Assembly (NCBI RefSeq): GCF_023380205.1
Contig: NZ_CP093361.1
Span: 62,001-126,000 of the forward strand
Direction of reading: 5' to 3'
Origin: Nicoliella spurrieriana
GTDB taxonomy: Bacteria > Bacillota > Bacilli > Lactobacillales > Lactobacillaceae
Length of the DNA: 64,000 nucleotides
The notes under the pieces are model-generated. The model worked only from the letters and a program-made list of their open reading frames with translations, was not told the origin of the DNA and searched no databases. A program made the translations under genes and the position numbers. Below are positions 7,585-17,190 of this stretch, piece by piece; the first letter of the stretch is position 1; every line of letters starts with the position of its first letter.

Positions 7585-9930
7585 TTAGTGGGAGCGGTGA
7601 CTATTATTTTGGCTCCGGCCATTCCGTTGGTGATTAGAGCCCGAACTATGGTTTCGATTACCCCCACCATTATGATTGCGCCGATGATTATTTCCGTTAC
7701 CATTTCTGCGGTTCCGATTGCCGTTACCACGCCCGTGACTTTGTTTTGGTAATAAGTCACTAGTGGGCGTTTTTTCAGGGTCAACAATGTCAAAGTCCAC
7801 CGTACTTTGTGCTGGATCAGCACCAACGACCTTGACCCGTACGCTTTGGCCAATTTTATAAGTCCGCTTCGTCCGCCGACCCACTAGGGCAAGGAATTTT
7901 TCAACATATTCGTAGTAGTCATCCTTCATCCGGCTAATGTGAACCAACCCTTCAACCGTATTTGGTAGTTCAATGAACATCCCAAATTTAAGGACTGAAC
8001 TAACGGTCGCATCGAATTCTTCTCCGATATGATCAGCCATGTATTCGGCCTTCTTCATTGAGTCGGTATCCCGTTCGGCATCAACAGAACGGCGTTCACA
8101 CTTCGAAGAATGGTCAGCAATTTCTTCAAGGAGGCCACCACCGAACTTGGCCTTACTTTCCTTATTGATGCCATTATCTTCATAATAATGAATTAAGCGA
8201 TGCACCGTCGTATCTGGATACCGCCGGATTGGCGAAGTAAAGTGGGTATAAAATTCAGCCCCCAATCCAAAGTGACCAAGTGATTGATCAGCATACCGGG
8301 CTTGCTTTAAGCTCCGTAGCATCATCACTGAAACCACCGCTTCTTCAGGCTTACCAGCGACTTTCTTCAAAACATTTTGTAACATCTTAGGTTTTAACTT
8401 AGCGGGATCACCCTTTACATTGATTCCAAATGCCGTTAGAAATTCAAAAAACTTCTTTACTCGTTCAGCATCTGGGGTTTCATGAACCCGGTAGATAAAC
8501 GGAGCATGTTTTTCACTGTAATGTTGGGCAACGGTTTCATTCGCTGCCAACATGAATGATTCAATCATCTTTTCAGCAGTTCCACGAACCCGTAATTTAA
8601 TGTCGGTTGGGTGCCCCTTTTCATCAACGATGATTTCTGCTTCACGGTCATCAAAGTCAATTGCACCACGTTGTTTTCTATGCTTGTGTAAAATCTTGTG
8701 TAATTCACCCATCGTTTCAAACATTGGCACTAATTCTGAATATTCTGCCATGGTTTTAGGATCCTTAGCTTCCAAAATTTGGTTAACGGCCGTGTAGGTC
8801 ATCCGCGCCTTAGAACGCATGAAACTAGGGTGAATCCGGTGTTTAACCACGTTTCCAGCGGGAGTAATTTCCATTTCACAGCTCATACAAAGCCGAATCA
8901 CACCCTCATTTAACGAACAAATCCCATTCGATAACCGCCGTGGTAACATTGGAATGACCCGATCAGTTAAGTAAACGGAAGTTCCCCGTTTATAAGCTTC
9001 TTCATCCAAAAGGCTCCCCGGTTTAACGTAGTGACTAACGTCTGCGATGTGGACTCCCAAGTGGAAGTTCCCATTTGGAAGCTTCCAGGCGGTAACAGCA
9101 TCATCTAAATCCTTAGATGCTTCCCCATCAATCGTTACTAAATTCTGATCAGTAACGTCTTCACGACCATTCAGTTCCGAATCCAAAACATGGTCTGGAA
9201 TTGCATCAGCTTCCTGTAATACATCCTCTGGGAATTGTGCTGGAATGTCATGAGCGTAAACAATCTGGAGAATATCAATTCCCGGATCGTCAACACTTCC
9301 AATCACCTGTTTAGCAATTCCAACCATTGCTTCTGGATGATCATCATTAGGAAACTCGGTAATTTCAGCGGTCACCACTTCACCGGCAGTGGGCTTTAGC
9401 CCGACTTCGGTCACGTAGAACTTGTAGTTCAGCAGTTTTTTATCCTTAAGGTGGATTTGACCATAGTAACCATTATCATCACCGGTTTGGACGAATTCAC
9501 CCACTACCTGGGAATAATTATGTTCCAAAATGTTAGTTACTTTTCCCTGTGGTCCACGGTCAGAGCCCGGTTCTGCTGGTTTGATGATTTCGATTTCAAC
9601 GGTATCACCATTCATGGCATGCAAAGTGTAGTCAGGGGCAATAAAGGCGTCTGATTCATTTTCATCAAAATCAACGAATCCAAAGCCCTTTTGATTAGCA
9701 TGAAACGTTCCCTGTGGTTTTAGTGATTTAGGATTAACGGTAAACTTACCGGATTCGGTAACGAGCGCTTTTTCCTCCCGTTCAAGTCGAGCAAGCTCTT
9801 GGACGATTAACTTAAAGGCTTCTGAACCATGGTAACCCAATTCATCGGATAGTTCGCTAACCTCAAACGCAGTCTTTGCGTTTTGCTTTAAGACGGCTTC
9901 AATTTCGTCTTTTAATTTATTATCTTCCAA
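7585..9930 (-). CDS. rnr: Ribonuclease R
   Basis: Processive 3'-5' exoribonuclease that degrades structured RNA and mRNA freed by trans-translation. Domain order: N-terminal helix-turn-helix; cold-shock domains (GFGFVDFDENESDAF); RNB catalytic domain with the acidic DGEASKDLDDAV motif and HFTSPIRRYPD; S1 domain (EEFDATVSSVLKFGMFIEL); then a tail rich in Asn, Gly, Arg and His. I set the start at TTG 9930 because GAGGAAATTAA lies directly before it. An upstream TTG at 9966 would place that Shine-Dalgarno inside the gene. Length ~781 residues, normal for the family apart from the tail composition. Confidence 0.95.
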   Translation of the reverse strand: MEDNKLKDEIEAVLKQNAKTAFEVSELSDELGYHGSEAFKLIVQELARLEREEKALVTESGKFTVNPKSLKPQGTFHANQKGFGFVDFDENESDAFIAPDYTLHAMNGDTVEIEIIKPAEPGSDRGPQGKVTNILEHNYSQVVGEFVQTGDDNGYYGQIHLKDKKLLNYKFYVTEVGLKPTAGEVVTAEITEFPNDDHPEAMVGIAKQVIGSVDDPGIDILQIVYAHDIPAQFPEDVLQEADAIPDHVLDSELNGREDVTDQNLVTIDGEASKDLDDAVTAWKLPNGNFHLGVHIADVSHYVKPGSLLDEEAYKRGTSVYLTDRVIPMLPRRLSNGICSLNEGVIRLCMSCEMEITPAGNVVKHRIHPSFMRSKARMTYTAVNQILEAKDPKTMAEYSELVPMFETMGELHKILHKHRKQRGAIDFDDREAEIIVDEKGHPTDIKLRVRGTAEKMIESFMLAANETVAQHYSEKHAPFIYRVHETPDAERVKKFFEFLTAFGINVKGDPAKLKPKMLQNVLKKVAGKPEEAVVSVMMLRSLKQARYADQSLGHFGLGAEFYTHFTSPIRRYPDTTVHRLIHYYEDNGINKESKAKFGGGLLEEIADHSSKCERRSVDAERDTDSMKKAEYMADHIGEEFDATVSSVLKFGMFIELPNTVEGLVHISRMKDDYYEYVEKFLALVGRRTKRTYKIGQSVRVKVVGADPAQSTVDFDIVDPEKTPTSDLLPKQSHGRGNGNRNRRNGNGNNHRRNHNGGGNRNHSSGSNHQRNGRSQNNSHRSH

Positions 9931-10045
9931 ATTAATTTCCTCATTATTTATAGATTTAGATATCAATCGATTTTATTTCGTGTTTTAACTACTTTATATT
10001 TTAACATTATTTAATTTTAAAGTAATTCAATAACCATAATATATA

Positions 10046-10077
10046 CAAAAAACCTTCCGCCGTAAAACAGAAGGTTT
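10046..10077 (-). terminator. secG terminator
   Basis: On the minus strand AACCTTC...GAAGGTT flank a loop and are followed by a run of six T. It lies between secG and rnr, so rnr probably has some transcription of its own. Confidence 0.7.
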
Positions 10078-10083
10078 CGTAAA

Positions 10084-10320
10084 TTAATGTGATGAAATCC
10101 AAACTAATGCAAATGCAGTCAAGAAGAATAAAGCCCCAAGAATCGTTGTTACACGTTGCATAAAGGCTTCGAATCCCCGTGGCTTTGATTTAGAGAATAA
10201 ATCGTCAGCACCACCAGTAAGTGATGATAATGCATCGTTAGTTTTAGCAGGTTGCATTAGTACCGCAATAATAATCAAAATACTAATGATCCAAAATATC
10301 GTCATTAAAAAGTTATACAA
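10084..10320 (-). CDS. secG: Preprotein translocase subunit SecG
   Basis: Small two-span membrane subunit of the SecYEG channel. The 78 residues have a hydrophobic N-terminal span (FLMTIFWIISILIIIAVLMQ), the loop with GGADDLFSKSKPRGFEAFMQR, and a second span ending FALVWISSH. The loop and length are typical of Firmicutes SecG. It precedes rnr and smpB. SecA is encoded at 38-40 kb in this window. Confidence 0.93.
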   Translation of the reverse strand: MYNFLMTIFWIISILIIIAVLMQPAKTNDALSSLTGGADDLFSKSKPRGFEAFMQRVTTILGALFFLTAFALVWISSH

Positions 10321-10408
10321 AATAATGCCTCCTAGTTTTCTTCAAGGCTAAATATACTACCATGTATTTTAACATATCTAACGAGTGGTTGCCAATTCGG
10401 CCTCCAAA

Positions 10409-11686
10409 TTAGCGCCGTTTTTGTAATAGGTTGGTCAGCATTTGACTATAAATTGGCTTGCCGTTCAACAAATCAACCACTGCGTAAGCGATTAGGGAGG
10501 TAACCGCCAGTGACATTAAATGGGTCACCGTTCCCACCATTTCAGTAATTAGCAAAATAGCCGTAAACGGCGACTTAGTGATGCATGCAAAGTAGGCTGC
10601 CATCGCAATAATAATCAAGTTAATTACCAAGTTTGCAGGAATCAAATGTAACCCCACTAAGCATTGCCCATAAAGCGCTCCTAAAATCGCCCCCAGGGTC
10701 AAAATCGGTAAAAAGATCCCCCCTGGTACTCCGGAACCATACGAAATTGCCGAAAAGCAAAACCGTACGAATAGATAAATTAATAATAACCAGATTCCGG
10801 GAACCGTTCTTGCAATTGCAAGGATCAATCCATTCCCACCCCCAAGGGTCTCAGGCAAAAAGTAGCCAATCGGAATGACCAGCAGTAACGGTAGCACCAC
10901 TAAGTATTGATTTGGAATTCCTTTAAAGTAACGATAAAATTTAGCAAGGTTCAACGTTGTTTGTTGATAGATAATTCCAGCAATTCCCAACAGAATCCCT
11001 AGCAAAATTAAGCTCCAGTATTGATTAATTGGAAATGGATGATCATAAATAATGTGTAGCACTGGGGTTTGACCAAATAGCTCAGTCGAAACTAGATTGG
11101 CAGCAATTGATGCACCAAGGGTAGTTGGCCAAACCTTTAATGGAAATTCATGGTAAATTTCTTCCAATACAAATAGCGAACTGGCAATGGGCGCATTAAA
11201 CGCCGCAGCTAATCCAGCAGCGGCACCAGCAGCAATCGCAACCCTTCTGGGACTGCCATTCAACCCCTGCATTTTAGCAATCCCCTGTGCGGTCGTGGAC
11301 CCTAATTGAATCGAAGGCCCCTCACGGCCTAAGAAGAGCCCACTCCCAATTGCTAATACCCCACCGATAAATTTTTTCCAAAGGACCGGCCAAAACGGAT
11401 AATCCAACCGATTGGCTAATTGACCCTCTACCTGTGGAATTCCGGAACCCTTGATATCCGGGGTCGCTTTAATCAAGCTCCCGACAATTAAAACAATCAA
11501 TAAATTAATCGCGATGATTAACCCTAACCACCAATGGTTAGAATGTGCCAATTGATAAATGGATTTGACCCACGCTAAGTCGGTTTCGATCAACCAACGA
11601 AAAAGACTTACAACCGCTCCAACCGCTAGGCCAATCAACACTCCATCCCATAAATACGCAATTTGTCGCCAATTTATTTTTTGCAT
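10409..11686 (-). CDS. ClC family chloride channel/transporter
   Basis: Multi-pass membrane protein of the ClC family. Selectivity-filter motifs are visible in order: GSGIPQVEG, GREGPSIQLG with the gating Glu, and GGIFLPILTLG. The intact gating Glu favours a Cl-/H+ exchanger over a channel, but this is inference. I place the start at ATG 11686 (MQKINWRQ), which has GGAG 7 nt upstream; the frame continues to 11752, but that extension runs through the eno terminator. There is no C-terminal CBS domain. About 425 residues, normal for bacterial ClC. It is unrelated in role to the flanking glycolysis and secretion genes. Confidence 0.88.
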   Translation of the reverse strand: MQKINWRQIAYLWDGVLIGLAVGAVVSLFRWLIETDLAWVKSIYQLAHSNHWWLGLIIAINLLIVLIVGSLIKATPDIKGSGIPQVEGQLANRLDYPFWPVLWKKFIGGVLAIGSGLFLGREGPSIQLGSTTAQGIAKMQGLNGSPRRVAIAAGAAAGLAAAFNAPIASSLFVLEEIYHEFPLKVWPTTLGASIAANLVSTELFGQTPVLHIIYDHPFPINQYWSLILLGILLGIAGIIYQQTTLNLAKFYRYFKGIPNQYLVVLPLLLVIPIGYFLPETLGGGNGLILAIARTVPGIWLLLIYLFVRFCFSAISYGSGVPGGIFLPILTLGAILGALYGQCLVGLHLIPANLVINLIIIAMAAYFACITKSPFTAILLITEMVGTVTHLMSLAVTSLIAYAVVDLLNGKPIYSQMLTNLLQKRR

Positions 11687-11732
11687 TTTGCTACTCCGCC
11701 CCCAAGTCATAATACTAATTATCTTAACACAC

Positions 11733-11768
11733 AAAAAAAGCTTTGGAAGCAAGTTCCAAAGCTTTTTG
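11733..11768. terminator. eno terminator
   Basis: Strong 14-bp stem (AAAAAGCTTTGGAA / TTCCAAAGCTTTTT) with a short loop and T-run on the minus strand, just downstream of the eno stop. It ends the eno transcript ahead of the ClC gene. Confidence 0.85.
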
Positions 11769-11785
11769 GATAACCAGTAATTAGA

Positions 11786-13117
<1,332 letters not shown>

Positions 13118-13173
13118 TTAAGTGAAAGTTAATTGTCCATCGATCAAGATGGGTGATAATGTGAACAAATTTA

Positions 13174-13194
13174 GTAAAATGGACTCCATTTTAC
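13174..13194. promoter_or_regulatory. Palindrome in eno leader
   Basis: GTAAAATGGA and TCCATTTTAC form a perfect 10-bp inverted repeat around a single base, about 70-90 nt upstream of the eno start. There is no T-run, so a simple terminator is unlikely. It could be a protein operator or an mRNA leader hairpin. A possible extended -10 (TG-G-TATCAT, minus strand, -10 at 13260-13265) lies upstream of it, which would put the palindrome in the transcript. Confidence 0.5.
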
Positions 13195-13315
13195 CGGGGA
13201 TTATTCACCATCCCGTTGAAATTGAATAAATTCTAACTTTATTCATTGTCTATACTGTTATGATACCATTTTTTGATTTTTAAAACCAATAATTAATAGC
13301 TAATTATTCAAAAAA

Positions 13316-14077
13316 TTAATAATGAATTAAGTTTAGGAATTCATCCGGGTCCAGGCTTGCACTACCAACTAACACGCCATCGATATCAGGCTTGGCCATT
13401 AACGCCTTAACGTTTTTGGGCGTGACACTGCCACCGTATAATACCCGCACCGTTTCAGCAACTTCTGGTGAGTAGATGCGACTGATGGTCTGACGAATCA
13501 ATGCACATCCTTCCTCAGCCTCATCGGCACTAGCGGTAATCCCGGTCCCAATTGCCCACCGTGGCTCATAGGCAATCATCATCTTTAGGGCATCCGTACT
13601 GCTAACGTTTTTAAACGCAGCAATGACTTGACTAACCACCCAATGAACCCCATCATTGGTTTCAGTCCGCACCAACGTCTCATCACAACAAACAATCGGA
13701 TTAATTTGATTTCGTAACAGTGCGTGGACCTTTTTGTTTACAATTGTTGGATCCTCGTCAAAGTAGTGCCGCCGTTCAGAATGACCAGCAATTGAATATT
13801 GAATCCCAATCTCAGCCAATGCCTTTGGACTCACTTCTCCAGTATAGGCACCGGTATCATGGTAATCGCAGTTCTCAGCCCCAATGATCACATCGCTTCC
13901 AACGGCATGTTTCAGTAGTGGCCATAGGTATAGCGGTGAAGCAGCAATCATTACTTGGGTCTCGCTAGGCTTGGGAATTTGATTTTTAATCGTTTCAATG
14001 TACGGAATGACTTGATCAGGCATCAAATACATCTTCCAGTTCGCCCCAATGAATGGGACTCTTTTTTGGGCACTCAT
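13316..14077 (-). CDS. tpiA: Triosephosphate isomerase (divergent)
   Basis: Interconverts dihydroxyacetone phosphate and glyceraldehyde 3-phosphate. The 253-residue protein keeps the catalytic residues: Asn13 and Lys15 in GANWKM, His99 in AGHSERR, and Glu171 in AYEP. The phosphate loops AIGTG and YGGSV are also intact. It differs from common TIMs in using GANWKMY for the usual GNWKMN, CCDE (130-133) where C-x-G-E is usual, and AYEPRWAIGTG with Arg after EP. It has its own promoter (14136-14165) and lies after the pgk terminator. If the organism uses the phosphoketolase pathway, carbon flux through this enzyme would be low. Confidence 0.9.
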   Translation of the reverse strand: MSAQKRVPFIGANWKMYLMPDQVIPYIETIKNQIPKPSETQVMIAASPLYLWPLLKHAVGSDVIIGAENCDYHDTGAYTGEVSPKALAEIGIQYSIAGHSERRHYFDEDPTIVNKKVHALLRNQINPIVCCDETLVRTETNDGVHWVVSQVIAAFKNVSSTDALKMMIAYEPRWAIGTGITASADEAEEGCALIRQTISRIYSPEVAETVRVLYGGSVTPKNVKALMAKPDIDGVLVGSASLDPDEFLNLIHY

Positions 14078-14135
14078 TAATTAAATCCCCCTTATCAGGA
14101 TATTGACACAACCGAGTGTCTTAGTGCATTTTTTA

Positions 14136-14165
14136 ATTCTACTATAAATTAACGGATTATCTCAA
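14136..14165 (-). promoter_or_regulatory. tpiA promoter candidate
   Basis: On the minus strand, TTGAGA (14160-14165) and TAGAAT (14136-14141) are separated by 18 bp. They lie between the pgk terminator and the tpiA start. Confidence 0.45.
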
Positions 14166-14195
14166 ATTACAACCATAATTTAAATAAAAATATGT

Positions 14196-14232
14196 AAAAA
14201 AACAGCCACACTATTAAAGTGTGGCTGTTTTT
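14196..14232. terminator. pgk terminator
   Basis: AAAACAGCCACAC pairs with GTGTGGCTGTTTT around a 7-nt loop, with T-runs on both sides. It is directly downstream of pgk on the minus strand. Confidence 0.85.
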
Positions 14233-14242
14233 AAAGTGCACA

Positions 14243-15457
14243 TTATTTGTCAGAAATTGCAGCAATTCCAGGAAGGGTCTTACCTTCAAGGTAAGTAAGT
14301 GAAGCACCCCCACCAGTAGAAACGTGGGTTAACTTATCAGCAATTCCTAATTGCTTAACGGCTGCAGTGGAGTCACCACCACCAACGATGGTAGTAGCAT
14401 CCTTCAAGTTAGCTAAGAAATCACCAACTGCTAAGGTTCCCTTAGCAAAGTTACTCATTTCGAATACACCCATTGGGCCATTCCAAACAACGGTCTTAGC
14501 ATCAGCAAGCACGTTTTCAAATTCTTGAATAGACTTAGGTCCAATGTCAAGCGCCATCATGCCATCAGGAATGTCACCTTCAACGATTTGAGTATTAGCA
14601 TCATTCGCAAACTTATCAGCAACAACGTTGTCAACTGGTAATACTAGCTTGTCGCCAGCCTTATCAAGGATTTGCTTAGCTAAATCAATCTTATCCTTTT
14701 CAACTAATGAGCTTCCAATCTTAATGCCCTTAGCAGCGTAGAAAGTATAAGTCATTCCACCACCGATAATGACCTTATCAGCTTTATCTAATAAGTTATC
14801 GATTACGGTAATCTTGTCAGATACCTTAGCACCACCTAGGATGGCAACGAATGGACGCTTAGGATCATTAACGGCGTTTCCAAGGTACTTAATTTCCTTT
14901 TCCATTAAGAATCCAACGGCAGCTGGCTTACCAGCAGCTTCCATTGCCTTAGCAATTCCAACGTTGGAAGCGTGGGAACGGTGCGCAGTTCCGAATGCAT
15001 CGTTTACGAATGCATCACCAAGTGAAGCCCAGTATTCACCAAGCTTTGGATCATTACCGGATTCGCGCTTAACGTTTTCGCCATTAACAACATCTTCGAA
15101 ACGAGTGTTTTCAACTAGTAAAACATCGCCATCATTCATCTTGTTAATTGCATCTTCTAATTGAGGACCTTCAGTAGCAGGAACAAACGTTACGGGCTTG
15201 TTCAATAGGTTTGAAAGCCGTTCTGCAACTGGACGTAAGGAAAGTTCCTTCTTGTCGTCTTCGGACTTGATTCTGCCAAGGTGAGAGAAGATGATTGCCT
15301 TGCCACCGTGATCAACTACGTAGTTGATGGTAGGAAGTGCAGCAACGATTCGGTTATCATCGCCAATCACACCGTTCTTAATTGGAACGTTGAAATCAAG
15401 ACGCATTAATACTTTTTTATCTTTTAAATCTAAATCAGAAACAGTTAATTTAGCCAA
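14243..15457 (-). CDS. pgk: Phosphoglycerate kinase
   Basis: Transfers phosphate from 1,3-bisphosphoglycerate to ADP, the first ATP-yielding step of lower glycolysis. The 404 residues begin with [13 protein letters not shown], the substrate-binding region, and continue with IFSHLGR and [15 protein letters not shown]. The nucleotide side shows [22 protein letters not shown] and [10 protein letters not shown] with STGGGASL. Length is typical. It has its own promoter (15497-15525) and terminator, so the gap-pgk-tpiA-eno set is not one obligate transcript. Confidence 0.97.
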   Translation of the reverse strand: MAKLTVSDLDLKDKKVLMRLDFNVPIKNGVIGDDNRIVAALPTINYVVDHGGKAIIFSHLGRIKSEDDKKELSLRPVAERLSNLLNKPVTFVPATEGPQLEDAINKMNDGDVLLVENTRFEDVVNGENVKRESGNDPKLGEYWASLGDAFVNDAFGTAHRSHASNVGIAKAMEAAGKPAAVGFLMEKEIKYLGNAVNDPKRPFVAILGGAKVSDKITVIDNLLDKADKVIIGGGMTYTFYAAKGIKIGSSLVEKDKIDLAKQILDKAGDKLVLPVDNVVADKFANDANTQIVEGDIPDGMMALDIGPKSIQEFENVLADAKTVVWNGPMGVFEMSNFAKGTLAVGDFLANLKDATTIVGGGDSTAAVKQLGIADKLTHVSTGGGASLTYLEGKTLPGIAAISDK

Positions 15458-15496
15458 TTTAGATACCTCCTAAATAAAGATTAACTTAACAATTTA

Positions 15497-15525
15497 ATAA
15501 TACAGCATTTAAGGGCTAATCACAA
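15497..15525 (-). promoter_or_regulatory. pgk promoter
   Basis: Minus strand TTGTGA (15520-15525), 17-bp spacer, TATTAT (15497-15502), about 40 nt upstream of the pgk start and downstream of the gap terminator. Confidence 0.6.
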
Positions 15526-15552
15526 AGCAAACGACTAGCCAAGATTATAATA

Positions 15553-15586
15553 AAAAGGTGAAAGAGTAACCTCCTCCACCTTTCTT
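15553..15586 (-). terminator. gap terminator
   Basis: On the minus strand AAAGGTG..AG pairs with CT..CACCTTTTT around a short loop, followed by TATT. It lies 30-60 nt downstream of the gap stop. Confidence 0.65.
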
Positions 15587-15615
15587 AGTTTTAACTATTT
15601 AATTAAAACTGCTTT

Positions 15616-16626
15616 TTATAGTTGAGCGAACTTCAATAAAGTACGAACCATGTTACAAGTGAAGCCCCATTCGTTATCGTACCAAGTCCAAACCTTAACT
15701 AATTGGTCATCACCAACAGTAGTTACATCAGTTTGGGAAGGATCAAATACTGATCCGTGAGTATCACCAATGATATCACTTGAAACGATAGGATCTTCAG
15801 CGTAACCAAATGCATCGTTACCTTCAGTGTGCTTCTTCATTGCTGAGTTAATGTCTTCAGCAGTAACCTTCTTGTCCAAGATTGCAGTTAATTCAGTTAA
15901 TGAACCATCCACAACTGGAACCCGTTGAGCAACACCGTTTAATTTACCTTGTAATTCAGGAATAACTAAACCAAGCGCCTTAGCAGCACCAGTTGAATGA
16001 GGAATCGTATTTGCGCTAGCAGTACGGTTATTTCTCATCTTCTTACCTCTAGGACCATCTAAGATAGCTTGAGTAGAAGTAAAGGCATGGATAGTAGTCA
16101 TAGTACCAACCTTGATTCCGAAGTCTTTGTTCAAGAAGTAAGCTGATGGTGCAATACTACTAGTAGTACATGAACCAGCAGAAACAATCTTGTCATCGGA
16201 GTCAAGAGTATCCAAGTTAACACCAGGAACAACAGTCTTAATTTGACCAGCAGGAGCTGAAATCAAGACACGCTTTGCGCCAGCGTCCAAGTGAGCTTGT
16301 GACTTTTCAGCAGAAGTGTAGAATCCAGTACATTCAAGAACATAGTCAACACCATTGTTCTTTACCCAAGGAATTTGTGAAGCATCCTTTTCGGCATATA
16401 CAGGGTATTCCTTACCATCAACCACGATACCAGTGTCAGTTGAAGAAACCTTACCTGGGAACTTACCATGAGTTGAGTCATACTTTAATAAGTAAGCTAA
16501 CATTGATGGAGTAGTTAAATCATTGATTGCTACAACTTCGATGTCGCTTGAGTTAAGTTCGTGGATCCGCTTGAAAGCTAAACGTCCAATGCGTCCAAAA
16601 CCATTAATACCAATTTTTACAGTCAT
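15616..16626 (-). CDS. gap: Glyceraldehyde-3-phosphate dehydrogenase
   Basis: Oxidises and phosphorylates glyceraldehyde 3-phosphate with NAD+ to 1,3-bisphosphoglycerate. The Rossmann motif [12 protein letters not shown] opens the protein. The catalytic Cys153 sits in SCTTSSIAP and His180 in [16 protein letters not shown] closes the coenzyme site. The Asn that usually follows CTT is Ser here. The start is ATG 16626 (MTVKIGING) with AAAGGAGG upstream; the frame extends 20 codons further, but that part holds the promoter. 336 residues, normal. Unlike most lactobacilli, no cggR regulator gene lies upstream; a tRNA gene on the other strand takes its place. Confidence 0.97.
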   Translation of the reverse strand: MTVKIGINGFGRIGRLAFKRIHELNSSDIEVVAINDLTTPSMLAYLLKYDSTHGKFPGKVSSTDTGIVVDGKEYPVYAEKDASQIPWVKNNGVDYVLECTGFYTSAEKSQAHLDAGAKRVLISAPAGQIKTVVPGVNLDTLDSDDKIVSAGSCTTSSIAPSAYFLNKDFGIKVGTMTTIHAFTSTQAILDGPRGKKMRNNRTASANTIPHSTGAAKALGLVIPELQGKLNGVAQRVPVVDGSLTELTAILDKKVTAEDINSAMKKHTEGNDAFGYAEDPIVSSDIIGDTHGSVFDPSQTDVTTVGDDQLVKVWTWYDNEWGFTCNMVRTLLKFAQL

Positions 16627-16687
16627 ACTGAATTTTCCTCCTTTAGGAAATAATAAGATAAATATTATTTTAAAGCAGTACAACATT

Positions 16688-16716
16688 ATATTACCACTTT
16701 TGGCTGCTAGTGTCAG
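16688..16716 (-). promoter_or_regulatory. gap proximal promoter
   Basis: Minus strand CTGACA (16711-16716), 17-bp spacer, TAATAT (16688-16693), about 60 nt upstream of the gap start codon. Confidence 0.6.
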
Positions 16717-16792
16717 CCCCGTTGCTCAATAAATATTGATAAACCGGGCAACAATCAGCGAAGCACCAAGTAATAATATTATCTTTAAATGC

Positions 16793-16821
16793 AGTATATC
16801 AAGCGCTTTCATAAAATGCAA
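16793..16821 (-). promoter_or_regulatory. gap distal promoter with cre-like site
   Basis: Minus strand TTGCAT (16816-16821), exact 17-bp spacer, TATACT (16793-16798). Inside the spacer, ATCAAGCGCTTTCA (plus strand, 16798-16811) matches the CcpA catabolite-responsive element except for its first two bases. A CcpA dimer there would block RNA polymerase, so glucose repression of this promoter is the natural reading. A second GCGCT core lies just upstream (16828-16832). Promoter and site are sequence matches only. Confidence 0.5.
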
Positions 16822-16858
16822 AAGATAGCGCTCATTAATTAAAATTATCCTAACCCAC

Positions 16859-16887
16859 TTGAAATTAGAGATGATTTAAGGTATAGT
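16859..16887 (+). promoter_or_regulatory. tRNA-Arg promoter
   Basis: TTGAAA (16859-16864), 17-bp spacer, TATAGT (16882-16887), about 30 nt upstream of the tRNA 5' end. It is divergent from the gap promoters. Confidence 0.7.
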
Positions 16888-16918
16888 TTTATATTGTTTG
16901 ATTGAGTAATAAATAGCT

Positions 16919-16990
16919 GCGCCTGTAGTGTAATGGATAGCACGTAAGATTCCGGTTCTTGAGATGAGGGTTCGATTCCCCCCAGGCGCA
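16919..16990 (+). tRNA. tRNA-Arg(CCG)
   Basis: A 72-nt cloverleaf. The acceptor stem is GCGCCTG/CAGGCGC with discriminator A at 16990. The D arm has stem GTGT/GCAC. The anticodon loop is TTCCGGT, with CCG at 16952-16954 reading CGG (Arg); the T loop is TTCGATT. CCA is not encoded. The variable region is short (4 nt), and the T stem GAGGG/CCCCC has one A-C mismatch at its second pair, which is unusual. Promoter and a strong terminator flank it, so it is a single-gene transcript. Confidence 0.9.
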
Positions 16991-17001
16991 TAAATGAAAT
17001 A

Positions 17002-17052
17002 AACGCCCGTTATCATTTAATGCTCTAAGCATTAATGTAACGGGCGTTTTTA
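17002..17052 (+). terminator. tRNA-Arg terminator
   Basis: AACGCCCGTTA pairs with TAACGGGCGTT through a long stem (inner TTAATGC/GCATTAA) followed by TTTTATAT, directly after the tRNA. Confidence 0.85.
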
Positions 17053-17088
17053 TATATTTAATATTTGATTAAAAATAGCAATTAAAAA

Positions 17089-17125
17089 CTTAGTCAGCCT
17101 TAGTCATTAACTTAGTCAGTATAAT
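17089..17125 (+). promoter_or_regulatory. Triple CTTAGTCA repeat upstream of TATAAT
   Basis: Three exact copies of CTTAGTCA start at 17089, 17099 and 17111 (10- and 12-bp steps, about one helical turn). A perfect TATAAT follows at 17120-17125. There is no good -35 hexamer, so the repeats may bind an activator or other regulator that recruits polymerase to the downstream small transcript. Confidence 0.45.
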
Positions 17126-17131
17126 TTAAAA

Positions 17132-17190
17132 TAATAGTCCGTGTATGGTGGTAATGTGAGGTTGCTCAATTCATTTTGAGTAGCCTTTTC
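17132..17190 (+). ncRNA. Candidate ~60-nt small RNA
   Basis: Downstream of the TATAAT at 17120, a short stretch without an ORF ends in a 10-bp hairpin: GGTTGCTCAA (17160-17169), a 6-nt loop, TTGAGTAGCC (17176-17185), then TTTT. Two of its pairs are G-U on the plus-strand RNA and would be A-C mismatches in an antisense RNA, so the structure is selected, if at all, as a plus-strand transcript. No match to a family I know. Confidence 0.4.

Noticed and set aside
7581-7853. 90-codon minus-strand frame at the end of rnr
   Set aside because: Out-of-frame shadow of the low-complexity RNase R tail.
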